28,050 nt of DNA from CALXVA01 sp964587175 (GTDB taxonomy: Bacteria > Bacillota > Clostridia > TANB77 > CAG-508). Under the pieces are notes generated by a model. It saw nothing but the letters and a program-made list of their open reading frames with translations. It was not told the origin of the DNA and searched no databases. Numbering within the stretch: position 1 is the first letter of the stretch; each line of letters begins with the position of its first letter. The position numbers and the translations under genes were made by a program. The stretch spans positions 1 to 28,050 of the forward strand of contig CAZPKK010000015.1 in assembly GCA_964587175.1 (NCBI GenBank), in the 5' to 3' direction. Shown piece by piece: positions 7,643 to 16,181 of the stretch.

Positions 7643-9619
7643 TTATTTTTTAGGCTTATTCCATGATATATAATCACAAGATTTTGGGTTATTTTCACAA
7701 ATATAATAATTTCTTTTTTTCTTAGATTTACGTACCTGTATTTTACCTCCACATTTAGGGCAAGGCATATCAATTGTTTCTACAAATGGTTTTGTGTTTT
7801 TACACTCTGGATATCCCGGACATGCCAAGAACTTGCCATATCTTCCATATTTTATTACCATCATTCTACCACATTTTTCACATGGCACATCAGATACTTC
7901 GTCTTCTAATTCTACATGTTCTAGTTCTTCGTCTACTTTTTCCACTTCTTTTTCAAATGGTCCATAAAAATATCTAATTACTTGTTTCCAATCTTCTTTT
8001 CCTTCTGCCACTTCATCAAATTCTTCTTCTACTTTTGCTGTAAACTCTACATTTATAACATCTGAAAAATTTTCTGTAAGTAATTTATTTACCACTTTTC
8101 CAAGTTCAGTTGGTATTAATTGTTTTTGCTCTTTTTCAATATATCTTCTTTCTATTATTGTCGTAATTGTTGGTGAATACGTACTTGGTCTTCCTATTCC
8201 CTTTTCCTCTAAAGCTTTTACTAAGCTTGCTTCTGTATATCTTGGTGGTGGTTGTGTAAAGCTTTGTTTTGCCTCTAAATTTTGTTTTTTTACTTCCTGT
8301 CCTTCTTTTAAGTCTGGAACAAATGTCTCCTCGTCTTCTTCTTTTTGGTTATCCAATGTCTCTACATACAAAGTCATAAAACCTTTAAATTTAAGTGATT
8401 GCCCACTTGCTCTAAAATTGTAATTATTTACATCAATATTTGCAGAAATTGTATCATATACAGCTGCTTGCATTTGACTTGCTAAAAAGCGATTATATAT
8501 TAATTTATACAATTTATATTGGTCATTGCTTAAACTGCCTTTTATTTCTTCTGGATTTAGGTCTATATATGTTGGACGGATACCCTCATGAGCATCTTGA
8601 GAATTTTGTTTTGTTTTATAATATCTATTTTCATAATATTCATTTCCATATTGCCTTACAATTTCTTTTTTCGCTGCTGCTCTCGCTTCTTCAGATATTC
8701 TTGTAGAATCTGTCCTCATGTAGGTAATTAAGCCTATTGTTCCTCTGCCTTCTATCTTCACACCTTCATAAAGACCTTGTGCAACAGACATTGTCTTTTT
8801 TAATGTAAAACCTAATTTTCTTGAAGCTTCTTGTTGCATTGTACTTGTAGTAAATGGTGGTGCTGGAGTTCTTTTCTTTTCTCCTCTTTTTACTTCTGTT
8901 ACTACATATTTACCATTTTTTATTTCTTTTAAAATTTCATCTACTTCTTCTTTAGAATGAATCTCAAGTTTTTTATTTTCTTTTCCATATAGTCTTGCAA
9001 TAAATGTCTTCTCTGAGTTTTCATCTAGTAAAGTAGCCAATATATTCCAATATTCTTCTGGTATAAACTTCTCAATTTCTTCTTCTCTATCAACAATTAA
9101 TTTTACTGCAACAGATTGTACCCTACCTGCTGATAGTCCCCTTCTTACTTTTTTCCATAATAAAGGACTTATTTTATATCCTACTATCCTATCTAGCACA
9201 CGTCTTGCTTGTTGTGCATTTGTTAGATTCATATCTATTTTTCTAGGTTTTTTTATTGAATTTTTTACTGCTTCCTTAGTAATTTCATTAAAAGTCACCC
9301 TACAATCACTGTCTTCTGGTATCTCTAATATATGTGCCAAGTGCCATGCTATTGCTTCTCCTTCACGGTCTGGGTCAGTTGCAAGATATACTTTTTTAGC
9401 CTTTTTTGCTTCTGCTTTTAAAGATTTTATCAAATCTCCTTTTCCACGTATATTTATATATTCTGGCTCAAAATCGTGTTCTATATCAACACCCATTTTA
9501 GATTTTGGCAAGTCTCTAATATGTCCCATAGATGCAACTACTTTTGTATTACCACCAAGAAATTTCTTTATTGTATTGGCTTTTGCAGGTGATTCAACAA
9601 TTATTAACTTATCTGCCAT
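7643..9619 (-). CDS. topA: DNA topoisomerase I (type IA)
   Basis: Relaxes negatively supercoiled DNA by transient single-strand cleavage. Domains in order: TOPRIM (IVESPAKA at residues 7-14, metal-binding ATDPDREGEA), the arch and cleavage domain with active-site Tyr300 in GLITYMRTDSTR, EGIRPT, GIGRPSTYSPTI, and two C-terminal zinc ribbons (CEKCG...CPGYPEC and CPKCG...CENNPKSC). At 658 residues it is close to the B. subtilis enzyme (691) and appears complete. The usual Shine-Dalgarno sequence is not next to the ATG: the nearest AAAAGGAG lies 35 bases upstream, separated from the start by a 22-base perfect palindrome (see the leader entry). A promoter about 150 bases upstream gives a long leader. 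It is followed by a REP-like palindrome. Confidence 0.97.
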   Translation of the reverse strand: MADKLIIVESPAKANTIKKFLGGNTKVVASMGHIRDLPKSKMGVDIEHDFEPEYINIRGKGDLIKSLKAEAKKAKKVYLATDPDREGEAIAWHLAHILEIPEDSDCRVTFNEITKEAVKNSIKKPRKIDMNLTNAQQARRVLDRIVGYKISPLLWKKVRRGLSAGRVQSVAVKLIVDREEEIEKFIPEEYWNILATLLDENSEKTFIARLYGKENKKLEIHSKEEVDEILKEIKNGKYVVTEVKRGEKKRTPAPPFTTSTMQQEASRKLGFTLKKTMSVAQGLYEGVKIEGRGTIGLITYMRTDSTRISEEARAAAKKEIVRQYGNEYYENRYYKTKQNSQDAHEGIRPTYIDLNPEEIKGSLSNDQYKLYKLIYNRFLASQMQAAVYDTISANIDVNNYNFRASGQSLKFKGFMTLYVETLDNQKEEDEETFVPDLKEGQEVKKQNLEAKQSFTQPPPRYTEASLVKALEEKGIGRPSTYSPTITTIIERRYIEKEQKQLIPTELGKVVNKLLTENFSDVINVEFTAKVEEEFDEVAEGKEDWKQVIRYFYGPFEKEVEKVDEELEHVELEDEVSDVPCEKCGRMMVIKYGRYGKFLACPGYPECKNTKPFVETIDMPCPKCGGKIQVRKSKKKRNYYICENNPKSCDYISWNKPKK

Positions 9620-9627
9620 TTTTTGTT

Positions 9628-9662
9628 CTATGATAATTTATAAATTATCATTTTCTCCTTTT
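9628..9662 (-). promoter_or_regulatory. topA leader: 7-codon ORF inside a perfect palindrome
   Basis: AAAAGGAG (9655-9662, minus strand) is followed by AAA and a short frame MIIYKLS-stop (9651 to 9628), which ends 8 bases before the topA ATG. The frame coincides almost exactly with a perfect 22-base palindrome at 9630-9651. Either the leader peptide is translated and coupled to topA, or the hairpin loops out and brings the ribosome binding site to about 13 bases from the topA start. The structure is AT-only apart from one G-C pair at each end, so it would be weak. Function is inferred. Confidence 0.5.
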
Positions 9663-9769
9663 AAAACAGATTTAGGTTTTTTATTTGGCTTTACCTATAA
9701 ACCTTTTTTATAGTTTATATAGCTATTTTTTCAGCTATAAACTACATCCTATAAAATAGTCTGTTTATT

Positions 9770-9798
9770 ATAATAACGTATATTTTCCAATTTTGCAA
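9770..9798 (-). promoter_or_regulatory. Promoter of topA
   Basis: On the minus strand TTGCAA (9793-9798), 17 bases, TATTAT (9770-9775). It predicts a leader of about 145 bases, which includes a hairpin at 9716-9748 (GTTTATAGCT-type arms with a small bulge). Confidence 0.6.
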
Positions 9799-9929
9799 GT
9801 AATTCACAAAATTTTCATAAAGGTTATTACTAAATAGCACTTTTTAAGATGAGCGTAGAGTAGATGTATATTCAAAGCTCAAAAAATTTCGAGAAATATG
9901 CACCTATTCTGTGCAATATATGCAAAGTG
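9799..9929. other. Intergenic stretch between the topA promoter and the DUF6514-like gene
   Basis: No gene is seen. It contains a hairpin at about 9896-9919 (ATATGCAC / GTGCAATAT) and an A/T tract flanked by GCTC and CGAG (9876-9893). Parts resemble the rpsL-rpsG spacer: TATGCACC followed by ATT, and GCAAT...GCAAAG. Confidence 0.35.
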
Positions 9930-9962
9930 CAAAAATCAGTTTTGGTTTAATCCAAAACTGAT
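9930..9962 (-). terminator. Intrinsic terminator of the DUF6514-like gene
   Basis: Perfect 11-bp stem (9935-9945 with 9952-9962) with a 6-base loop, followed on the minus strand by TTTTT. The upstream arm overlaps the last codons of the gene and the loop contains its stop. Confidence 0.85.
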
Positions 9963-10255
9963 ATGTCTGAAATTATGTCGTCTACTGTTATAGGTGTAAC
10001 CTTATTTAACATTAAAATTTCTAGTAACCTATCAATTTGTGTTTCTTCTTTAGAAATATTATTAATTATCTTAGACTCAATATTAAACTTTTCTTGCATT
10101 TTCTCTTTCTTGATTACTTCAATTCCATATTCTCTTCCGTTCTTTTCAGCCAAATTTCTAGTTTCGTAATATTCTAGTTCTATTTTCTCATTTATTTCAT
10201 CAGAATCGGAACTATCTATTACTGTTCTACCAAATAAGCTCTTTTTATATTCCAT
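9947..10255 (-). CDS. Small DUF6514-like protein of unknown function
   Basis: A 102-residue soluble protein with no signal peptide or membrane segment. From memory of the family, the pattern of a short acidic N-terminus, YGIEVIKKEK in the middle, and LLEILMLNKVTPITVDDIISD near the C-terminus resembles the clostridial DUF6514 family; function is unknown. The start is uncertain: ATG 10255 is preceded immediately by AAGG, and AGGGGG lies about 14 bases upstream. It has its own promoter (10301-10329) with two Spo0A-type boxes just upstream, and its terminator overlaps its 3' end, so it looks monocistronic and possibly tied to entry into sporulation. Confidence 0.75.
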   Translation of the reverse strand: MEYKKSLFGRTVIDSSDSDEINEKIELEYYETRNLAEKNGREYGIEVIKKEKMQEKFNIESKIINNISKEETQIDRLLEILMLNKVTPITVDDIISDISVLD

Positions 10256-10300
10256 CCTTAGTTTTTATACCCCCTTTCCTTTTGTAATAAATACTTTTCT

Positions 10301-10329
10301 AATATATTACAATTGCTGGAAAATAGCAA
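10301..10329 (-). promoter_or_regulatory. Promoter of the DUF6514-like gene
   Basis: On the minus strand TTGCTA (10324-10329), 17 bases, TATATT (10301-10306), about 45 bases upstream of the gene. It overlaps the 3' end of the interrupted upstream frame. Confidence 0.65.
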
Positions 10330-10348
10330 GAATTTTCGTGTTTCAGGC

Positions 10349-10365
10349 TTCGACATTTTTCGACA
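10349..10365 (-). promoter_or_regulatory. Tandem Spo0A-type boxes
   Basis: Two exact TGTCGAA heptamers on the minus strand, at 10359-10365 and 10349-10355, start points 10 bases (one helical turn) apart. TGTCGAA is the 0A box bound by the sporulation regulator Spo0A in Bacillus and Clostridium. They lie 20-36 bases upstream of the -35 box of the DUF6514-like gene, a position that fits activation. I saw no other exact copy in the window. Confidence 0.55.
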
Positions 10366-11055
10366 TTTGATTTTTTGTTATTTAAATATTCCTTACCTAT
10401 TTTGTCATACTCCTCCTCTTCCACTCTTTTAACAACACCTTTTCTAGCATCTACTATTTTTATATCTTTCGTCGTTTCATATACATCACCAATTACAATA
10501 TCTTTTACTTCTATATTATAAACCGATATTTCTTCTGTAATATAAGCTAAAAATTTAGTTTCATCTACCAAATAAATGTATGCTGCCTCTAATAACCCAT
10601 ATTCAGTTTCAACTTTAGTATCTACTTCTGAAGTTGCATTTTCTCTAATATATATGTATCCACTATTTATATAATTGACTCCCCCTGACGCTTGCAAATT
10701 ATTACCTACGAAATCACTTCTCAGTAATTTATAAGTGTAAATTACTGAAGATACAGTATTACTATTATTATATTCTGTATCGCTTTTTTTACTTTCTTAT
10801 TCAAATTTCAATTGAAAAACTAAGCAAAGTATTATTCCTATCGCTACTATAATTATTATTAAAATTATTATCGAAATTATTAAACAAACTGATTTTAATA
10901 ATTTATTTTTCATATTATTTTATTCACCTCAACTAAGATTATTATAAGAAGAACAATTTTTCAAATATTAATTAATTCTGCAAAAAGAGAACTTAAAGGC
11001 GTTAGTGATTTTAATATTTTTTACTAAATAGGAAATTAAAAATTTATATTAGATA

Positions 11056-11101
11056 AAAAAATAAAACTTAAGAAACAAGGTTAGCTTGTCACTTAAGTTT
11101 T
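11056..11101 (-). terminator. Intrinsic terminator of murG
   Basis: AAAACTTAAG (11063-11072) pairs with CTTAAGTTTT (11092-11101), with a secondary ACAAG/CTTGT pairing inside. A T-rich tract (ATTTTTTTATC) follows on the minus strand. It lies 18 bases after the murG stop and marks the 3' end of the dcw cluster. Confidence 0.88.
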
Positions 11102-11119
11102 AATAATCCATATATAATT

Positions 11120-12235
11120 TTACTTTAAAATTTTCTTTATTTCTTCATAAATTTTATTTTCTACATCTGGTATAGCAACTTTATTTGCATTTTCTCCCAT
11201 TATTTTTAATTTATTATTATCAGAAATAATTTTTTCAATTGTAGCTTCTAAAATCTCTGAATTTAAATCTTTGTCTAAAATAATCTTTGCAGCTCCCACA
11301 TTTTCTAAAACTTTAGCATTATATTCTTGATGATTTTCCGTAGCATATGGGAATGGTATAAATATTGCAGGTTTTCCCACAGCAGACACCTCTGTAATGG
11401 TCATTGCTCCGCTTCTACTCACAACCAAATCACATACATTCATAACCTCTTCCATATTATATATGTATGGAACTATTTTTACATTTTCTATATTATCAAT
11501 GTTTATATTAACTTCTTCTAGCTTAGCTTTTATTTCTTCAAATTGCTTTGGACCGGCAGCCCAGACGATTTGATATTTCTTATTCTTTTTATTTACAATT
11601 ATCTCCAAAAAGCTTTTATTTATACTTTGCGCTCCTTGACTCCCTCCAAAAACTAGTACTACTGGTCTATCTGATTTTATTCCCAAATCATTTCTTATTT
11701 TCTCTCTTTGAGAGTCGTTCAAATCTAATTTTTTTAGTTTTATAGGATTACCAGTAACTACAACATTACCTTCATCATTTAATCTCTTTTTTGCATCTTC
11801 AAAACCAACTAAAATTTTATCTGCTTTCTTTTTGAATAATTTAACAGCAACACCTGGAAACGCATTACTTTCATGAAGTACTACCGGAATATTTAATTTT
11901 TTTGCGGAAATTACTACTGGTACACAAATATATCCACCTGTTCCTATAACTATATCTGGTTTAAAATCTTCAAGTATTTTCTTAGCTTCATCAATAGATT
12001 TATATATACTATACAAATTCTTTATATTCTCAATGGTTAATTTTCTTTGTATACCATAAGCATTAATTGTTCTTAAATTATATCCTGCACGAGGAACTAA
12101 GTCATTTTCTAAACCTCTATTGGTACCTATAAAAATAAAATTAGAATCGGGTTCCTTTTCCTTTATTTTATTTGCAATTGCCAAACCCGGATTAATATGT
12201 CCAGCAGTTCCAGCTGCTGCAATTACTACTTTCAT
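11120..12235 (-). CDS. murG: UDP-GlcNAc:undecaprenyl-PP-MurNAc-pentapeptide GlcNAc transferase
   Basis: Peripheral membrane glycosyltransferase that converts lipid I to lipid II on the inner face of the membrane. 371 residues, normal length, two Rossmann domains. Seen: the N-terminal glycine loop AAAGTAGHINPGLAIA (the GTAGH form common in Firmicutes), GTGGYICVPVV, HESNAFPG, VFGGSQGAQSIN at the start of the second domain, and the donor-binding region VVSRSGAMTITEV...GKPAIFIPFPYATENHQEYNA. Start ATG 12235 has AAGGAG 9 bases upstream. It is the last gene of the cluster, 77 bases after ftsW, and is followed by a terminator. Confidence 0.97.
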   Translation of the reverse strand: MKVVIAAAGTAGHINPGLAIANKIKEKEPDSNFIFIGTNRGLENDLVPRAGYNLRTINAYGIQRKLTIENIKNLYSIYKSIDEAKKILEDFKPDIVIGTGGYICVPVVISAKKLNIPVVLHESNAFPGVAVKLFKKKADKILVGFEDAKKRLNDEGNVVVTGNPIKLKKLDLNDSQREKIRNDLGIKSDRPVVLVFGGSQGAQSINKSFLEIIVNKKNKKYQIVWAAGPKQFEEIKAKLEEVNINIDNIENVKIVPYIYNMEEVMNVCDLVVSRSGAMTITEVSAVGKPAIFIPFPYATENHQEYNAKVLENVGAAKIILDKDLNSEILEATIEKIISDNNKLKIMGENANKVAIPDVENKIYEEIKKILK

Positions 12236-12312
12236 TTAATCTCTCTCCTTTTTTCTCACACATTCTATTATTTCCTTAATTACTATGTATATTTGGAGAA
12301 TTTTTTACCAAT

Positions 12313-13477
12313 TTAAATTTTAGACTTTGCTTTTGAAATATTTAGCAATATACCACACATTCCAAGTAGCATTACCAGAGCCGTACCTCCTGCACTAAAG
12401 AAAGGTAATGACATTCCAGTATTTGGTATTGTATTTGTTACAACACCAATATTTATGACTACTTGAACCATTACAAGGGTTGTTATTCCTGTTGCAAGTA
12501 GACTAGCAAACATGTCTGGTGCTTTCATTGCAATTAAAATTCCTCTCCAAATAAATAATGCGAATAAAACAATTACTATAACACAGCCTACAAATCCAAG
12601 TTCTTCTGCTAATATTGAAAATATGAAGTCATTTTGTGGTTCGGAAACATATAAGTATTTTTGTTTGCTTTCTCCAAGTCCTACTCCAAATATTCCACCT
12701 GAGCCTATAGCATATAAGCTCTGTATTGTTTGCCATCCTGTTCCTGTTGGGTCTTGCCAAGGGTCCATATAATTTAAAATCCTGCTTAATCTAAAATTGC
12801 CTTCTCCTGCATTATCCCCAGCCATAGAAAAATACGTCAGTAAAGCTGCAATTCCTCCTCCACCGCACTACTAGCCCTGATATAATAAAATATAAGAGTC
12901 TACAACCAGCCATTAGCATCATTACAAAAGTAATAGCACTCATTACTATACCAACACTTAAATGATTTTGAATAAACAATGCTATTAACACTGGAATCAT
13001 TAACCATATAAGTGGATAAATAAATCCCTTTTTGAAACTTCTTAAATCCTCTTTATGGTCTGTTAAATATCCAGCATAAAATATGATTAACCCTATTTTA
13101 GTTATCTCCGATGGTTGAAATTGTCCAAAACCTAAATTTATCCATCTTCTTGCTCCTCCTGATTCGAGTCCTAAACCAGGAATCAAGACAAGCAGTAAAA
13201 CTCCTATCGAAAACCAATATATTAGCCAATAAAATTTCCTATAAATTCTATAATCTATCTTAGATGTAAACCACATTAAAGCAAGCCCTATTACTGCAAA
13301 AATAGCCTGCTTTGTTACATATGTATAGCTATCTCCTGTTTCTGCTAATGCTGATGGCGCACTTGCTGATAAAACCATCACTATTCCAAATGATAGAAGA
13401 ATTAAGATAATTATTACAAGAACAAAATCAACTTGAGTTTTTTTTGCTCTTTTTACTCCTTTTGTTCTGCTTTGCAT
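12313..13477 (-). CDS. ftsW: SEDS-family peptidoglycan polymerase FtsW/SpoVE, split by a +1 frameshift
   Basis: SEDS glycosyltransferase that polymerises lipid II at the septum with its class B PBP partner. It is read as two frames, 12812-13477 (N-terminal, first transmembrane helices, FTSKIDYR, GARRWINLG) and 12313-12825 (C-terminal, NYMDPWQDPTGTGWQTIQSLYAIGSGG, EPQNDFIFSILAEELG with the catalytic Asp, FSAGGTALVMLLG). The span is 1165 bases, 3 x 388 + 1, so exactly one extra base joins them into 387 residues, a normal length. The extra base lies at about 12865: the true reading is GTA GTG, then GGT GGA GGA GGA ATT, with a C between. In the current frame that C starts a CGG codon. The weak ribosome binding site AAAGG lies about 14 bases from ATG 13477. 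Sequencing error, mutation or frameshifting cannot be told apart here. Confidence 0.9.
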
Positions 13478-13523
13478 TTTTATAAATCAATCCTTTCCGA
13501 ATTGAGTATTTCTCTCTGTAAAT

Positions 13524-14501
13524 CTAAATAATAAATAAGCCAATGACGCAAAAAATTAAAGTAACTAAACTGAATACTGAAACTATTTTGTTTTCTTTCC
13601 ATCCAGATAATTCAAAATGATGATGTATTGGTGTCATTTTAAATACTCTGTTTCCAGTTTTCTTAAAATATGCAACTTGTATCATAACTGAAAGAGTTTC
13701 TATAATTGGTACTATTGCTATGATTAGTAATAATAGTGGCATTTTTAAGTATAAAGCAATTCCAGCTATGGCTCCTCCTAACATAAGAGATCCTGTATCT
13801 CCCATCATTACTTTTGCTGGGTTTAAGTTAAATAGTAAAAACCCTAAACATGCTCCAATTAATATTACTCCAAATATTGTTACTTCTTTTACTCCTATTA
13901 AAATTGAAATCACGGTCAAACAGGTAAGCATAATTGTAGTTACACTTGTAGAAAGTCCATCTATACCATCCGTTAAATTTATAGCATTTGTTGTAGCAAG
14001 CATTACCAAAACAGCAAAAGGTATATAAAGCCAAATTGGAAGAGTAATATATTCTTTTACAAAGGGGATATATATATCTGTTCCTATATTAAAAACTTTT
14101 ACAAGCACAATCGTATATGCTACTGAGACTACTAATAAGCCTAACATTTTAGCTTTTGGGCTAAGTCCTTTTGTATTTTTTAAAACCAATTTCTTGAAAT
14201 CATCAATAAAACCAATTAAGCCAAAACCTACAGCAACTCCTATCAATGGAAATAAAGCAGTTGCTACTTCTTGTTGATCCTTGTTATAATCCCAATAAAA
14301 GAATATTCCCAGTACAATTATTACTATAATCATTATTATACCACCCATTGTTGGAGTGCCTTGTTTTTTTAAATGTGACTGAGGTCCTTCTTCTCTCTCT
14401 ATCTGACCTATTTTTAATTTTCTTAAAATTGGTACAATTATCAAGGATAATATTACAGTTACTCCAAATGACAGTAGTAATATTTTATTCTGATATTGCA
14501 T
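13524..14501 (-). CDS. mraY: Phospho-MurNAc-pentapeptide transferase
   Basis: Integral membrane enzyme that transfers phospho-MurNAc-pentapeptide to undecaprenyl phosphate, forming lipid I. 325 residues with about ten hydrophobic helices. Conserved: GTPTMGGIIMI near residue 50, FIDDFKK, NLTDGIDGLSTSV with the Mg-binding aspartates, NPAKVMMGDTGSLMLGG, and TPIHHHFELSGW with the HHH motif. The start ATG 14501 has a strong AAAGGAGG 7 bases upstream. An 83-base spacer with a terminator-like hairpin separates it from murE, and 46 bases separate it from ftsW. murF and murD, which often flank mraY, are absent. Confidence 0.97.
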   Translation of the reverse strand: MQYQNKILLLSFGVTVILSLIIVPILRKLKIGQIEREEGPQSHLKKQGTPTMGGIIMIIVIIVLGIFFYWDYNKDQQEVATALFPLIGVAVGFGLIGFIDDFKKLVLKNTKGLSPKAKMLGLLVVSVAYTIVLVKVFNIGTDIYIPFVKEYITLPIWLYIPFAVLVMLATTNAINLTDGIDGLSTSVTTIMLTCLTVISILIGVKEVTIFGVILIGACLGFLLFNLNPAKVMMGDTGSLMLGGAIAGIALYLKMPLLLLIIAIVPIIETLSVMIQVAYFKKTGNRVFKMTPIHHHFELSGWKENKIVSVFSLVTLIFCVIGLFII

Positions 14502-14536
14502 ATATTTTCCTCCTTTGTCTTCTATGTGTACTGCTT

Positions 14537-14561
14537 AAAAAATGACATATTTGTCATTTTT
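14537..14561 (-). terminator. Terminator- or operator-like hairpin between murE and mraY
   Basis: AAAAATGACA (14538-14547) and TGTCATTTTT (14552-14561) form a 10-bp stem with a 4-base loop, ending in a T run on the minus strand. The stem has only two G-C pairs, so it is a weak terminator or attenuator at best. Just upstream in the transcript lies GGACAGTTCTA (14563-14573 on the plus strand), which also occurs in the REP-like element near topA. Confidence 0.4.
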
Positions 14562-14584
14562 CGGACAGTTCTACCATACTTTAT

Positions 14585-16075
14585 CTATTTTTTCTCTTCT
14601 AGCATTTCATCTATTATTGTATTTACTATTTCATTTTCATCAAAAGGATATCTTTTTTTATTTATTTCTTGATATTGCTCATGGCCTTTCCCTGCAAGAA
14701 CAATAATATCTTTTTTATTTGCCATTTTTATTGCTTTTTTCATTGCCTCTACTCTATCTACTATACATTCATATTTTCCTTTTGTCTTTTTTATTCCTGT
14801 CTCTATTTGTTTTACTATCTCTTCCGGGTCTTCCGTTCTTGGATTGTCTGATGTAATTATAGTATAATCTGCCACTCTCCCAGACACTTCTCCCATCATC
14901 GGTCTTTTATTTTTATCTCTATCTCCACCACAACCAAATACAGAAATCACTCTTCCTTTTGTATATATTTTTACAGAACTTAGTATTTTCTCTAAGCTTT
15001 CTGGAGTATGGGCATAATCTATCATTATTGTCAATCCTAATTTATTGTCTACAAGTTCACTTCTTCCAGGAACTCTGATGTTAACTAGTGCTTCTTTTAT
15101 ATTTTCACTAGTACATCCAAACTGAAGTGCAACTGCAATTGCTGCTAGAGAATTATATACGCTATACCTTCCAGGAATTGAAACTTTTACCCTTTCATTT
15201 CTATCAGCCATTTTTACTTTAAAATCAACATACTGATTTGTAATAGTAATATCTTTTCCGAGTAAATTACAGTGATTATCAATACCATAAGTTGTAAATT
15301 GACATTCTGGAACAAGTTTTGGAATCGTTATAGCATAAATATCGTCTGCATTTATAAAACCCTTTTTGCACATTTTAAATAGTTTTACTTTTGAATTAAA
15401 ATAGTCTCCTATGTTAGGATGTTCTTTTATACTTATGTGATCTTCAGCTAAATTAGTAAAAATACCTATATCAAAATCACATCTAGCAACCCTATCTAGT
15501 TTTAGGCTTTGTGATGAGACTTCCATTACTACAGCCTCACATCCTTCTTTAAGCATTTTACTAAATATTTCCTGTAATTTCAAGCTCTCAGGCGTTGTAT
15601 TCTCGTTATCTGCAATTTTTTTATCTCCAACATATGAAGCAACTGTTCCTATAAGTCCAATCTTTTTTCCTTGTTTTTCTAATATATCTCTTATCATATA
15701 AGTTGTAGTTGTTTTTCCTTTTGTTCCAGTTACACCTATTAATTTAAATTTCCTAGATGGATTATTATAAAAGTTACATGCTGATATTGCTAATGCATAT
15801 CTTGTATTTTCTGCGAGTATCAATGTTACTTGTTCTGGAATATTTTTAATCATATCTTTTGTTAATCTATCTTCTTGTGCTAAAATAACCTTCGCACCAT
15901 TTTTTATAGCTTCATCTATATGTTCATGTCCATCAGAATCAAATCCTTTTATAGCTACAAACATATCATTTTCTTTTACTTCTTTTGAGTTATTCTTTAT
16001 ACTTTCTATATTAGTATCCAAGTTGCCCTTGACTTTTAATCCCTCCAAGCCTGCTAATATATTTTTTAACTCCAT
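14585..16075 (-). CDS. murE: UDP-MurNAc-tripeptide synthetase (meso-diaminopimelate-adding)
   Basis: Cytoplasmic ATP-dependent ligase that adds the third amino acid to UDP-MurNAc-L-Ala-D-Glu. 496 residues. ATP loop GVTGTKGKTTTTY at about residues 114-126, ENTRYALA, TTPESL, EDHISIKEHP, IDYAHTPESL, and DNPRTEDP at about residue 410. The DNPR motif is the known signature of meso-diaminopimelate rather than lysine specificity, so the wall is predicted to be DAP-type. I place the start at ATG 16075: GGGAG lies 10 bases upstream, while the in-frame TTG six bases further up (16081) would leave only 4 bases. It is about 100 bases downstream of the spoVD-like gene. Confidence 0.96.
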   Translation of the reverse strand: MELKNILAGLEGLKVKGNLDTNIESIKNNSKEVKENDMFVAIKGFDSDGHEHIDEAIKNGAKVILAQEDRLTKDMIKNIPEQVTLILAENTRYALAISACNFYNNPSRKFKLIGVTGTKGKTTTTYMIRDILEKQGKKIGLIGTVASYVGDKKIADNENTTPESLKLQEIFSKMLKEGCEAVVMEVSSQSLKLDRVARCDFDIGIFTNLAEDHISIKEHPNIGDYFNSKVKLFKMCKKGFINADDIYAITIPKLVPECQFTTYGIDNHCNLLGKDITITNQYVDFKVKMADRNERVKVSIPGRYSVYNSLAAIAVALQFGCTSENIKEALVNIRVPGRSELVDNKLGLTIMIDYAHTPESLEKILSSVKIYTKGRVISVFGCGGDRDKNKRPMMGEVSGRVADYTIITSDNPRTEDPEEIVKQIETGIKKTKGKYECIVDRVEAMKKAIKMANKKDIIVLAGKGHEQYQEINKKRYPFDENEIVNTIIDEMLEEKK

Positions 16076-16181
16076 ATACAAGTTTCTCCCTTCTTTTTAA
16101 AATATGCCTTTTACATTATATAACTAATTTTTTTTTTTGTACATAGTTTGACATTTTTTTCTTCATTTTATCTCCCACCTC

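Larger units (their letters stand above)
10299..10913 (-). pseudogene. Membrane-anchored protein gene interrupted by an in-frame stop
   Basis: From ATG 10913 (GAGGTG 11 bases upstream) the frame encodes a short basic N-terminus, then one long hydrophobic helix (about residues 8-35), then FQLKFE and a TAA at 10799-10797. The same frame reopens at once, running ESKKSDTEYNN and on for about 165 residues to 10299. Gene and remainder thus look like one single-pass, extracytoplasmic protein broken by a nonsense codon at position 39. The later part has no plausible start with a ribosome binding site of its own. Its last residues (KKSNVEKCRSL onward) overlap the next promoter and look unnatural, so there may be a second lesion. 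I do not recognise the domain. Alternatives are a base error or a genuine short 38-residue membrane peptide. Confidence 0.6.

Noticed and set aside
9663..9770. T-box or other known riboswitch in the topA leader
   Set aside because: I could not find the conserved T-box sequence or any recognisable aptamer core, and topA is not a usual target.
11120..12235. MurG glycine loop reads GTAGH instead of GTGGH
   Set aside because: The GTAGHINP form is common in Firmicute MurG, so it is not an active-site lesion.
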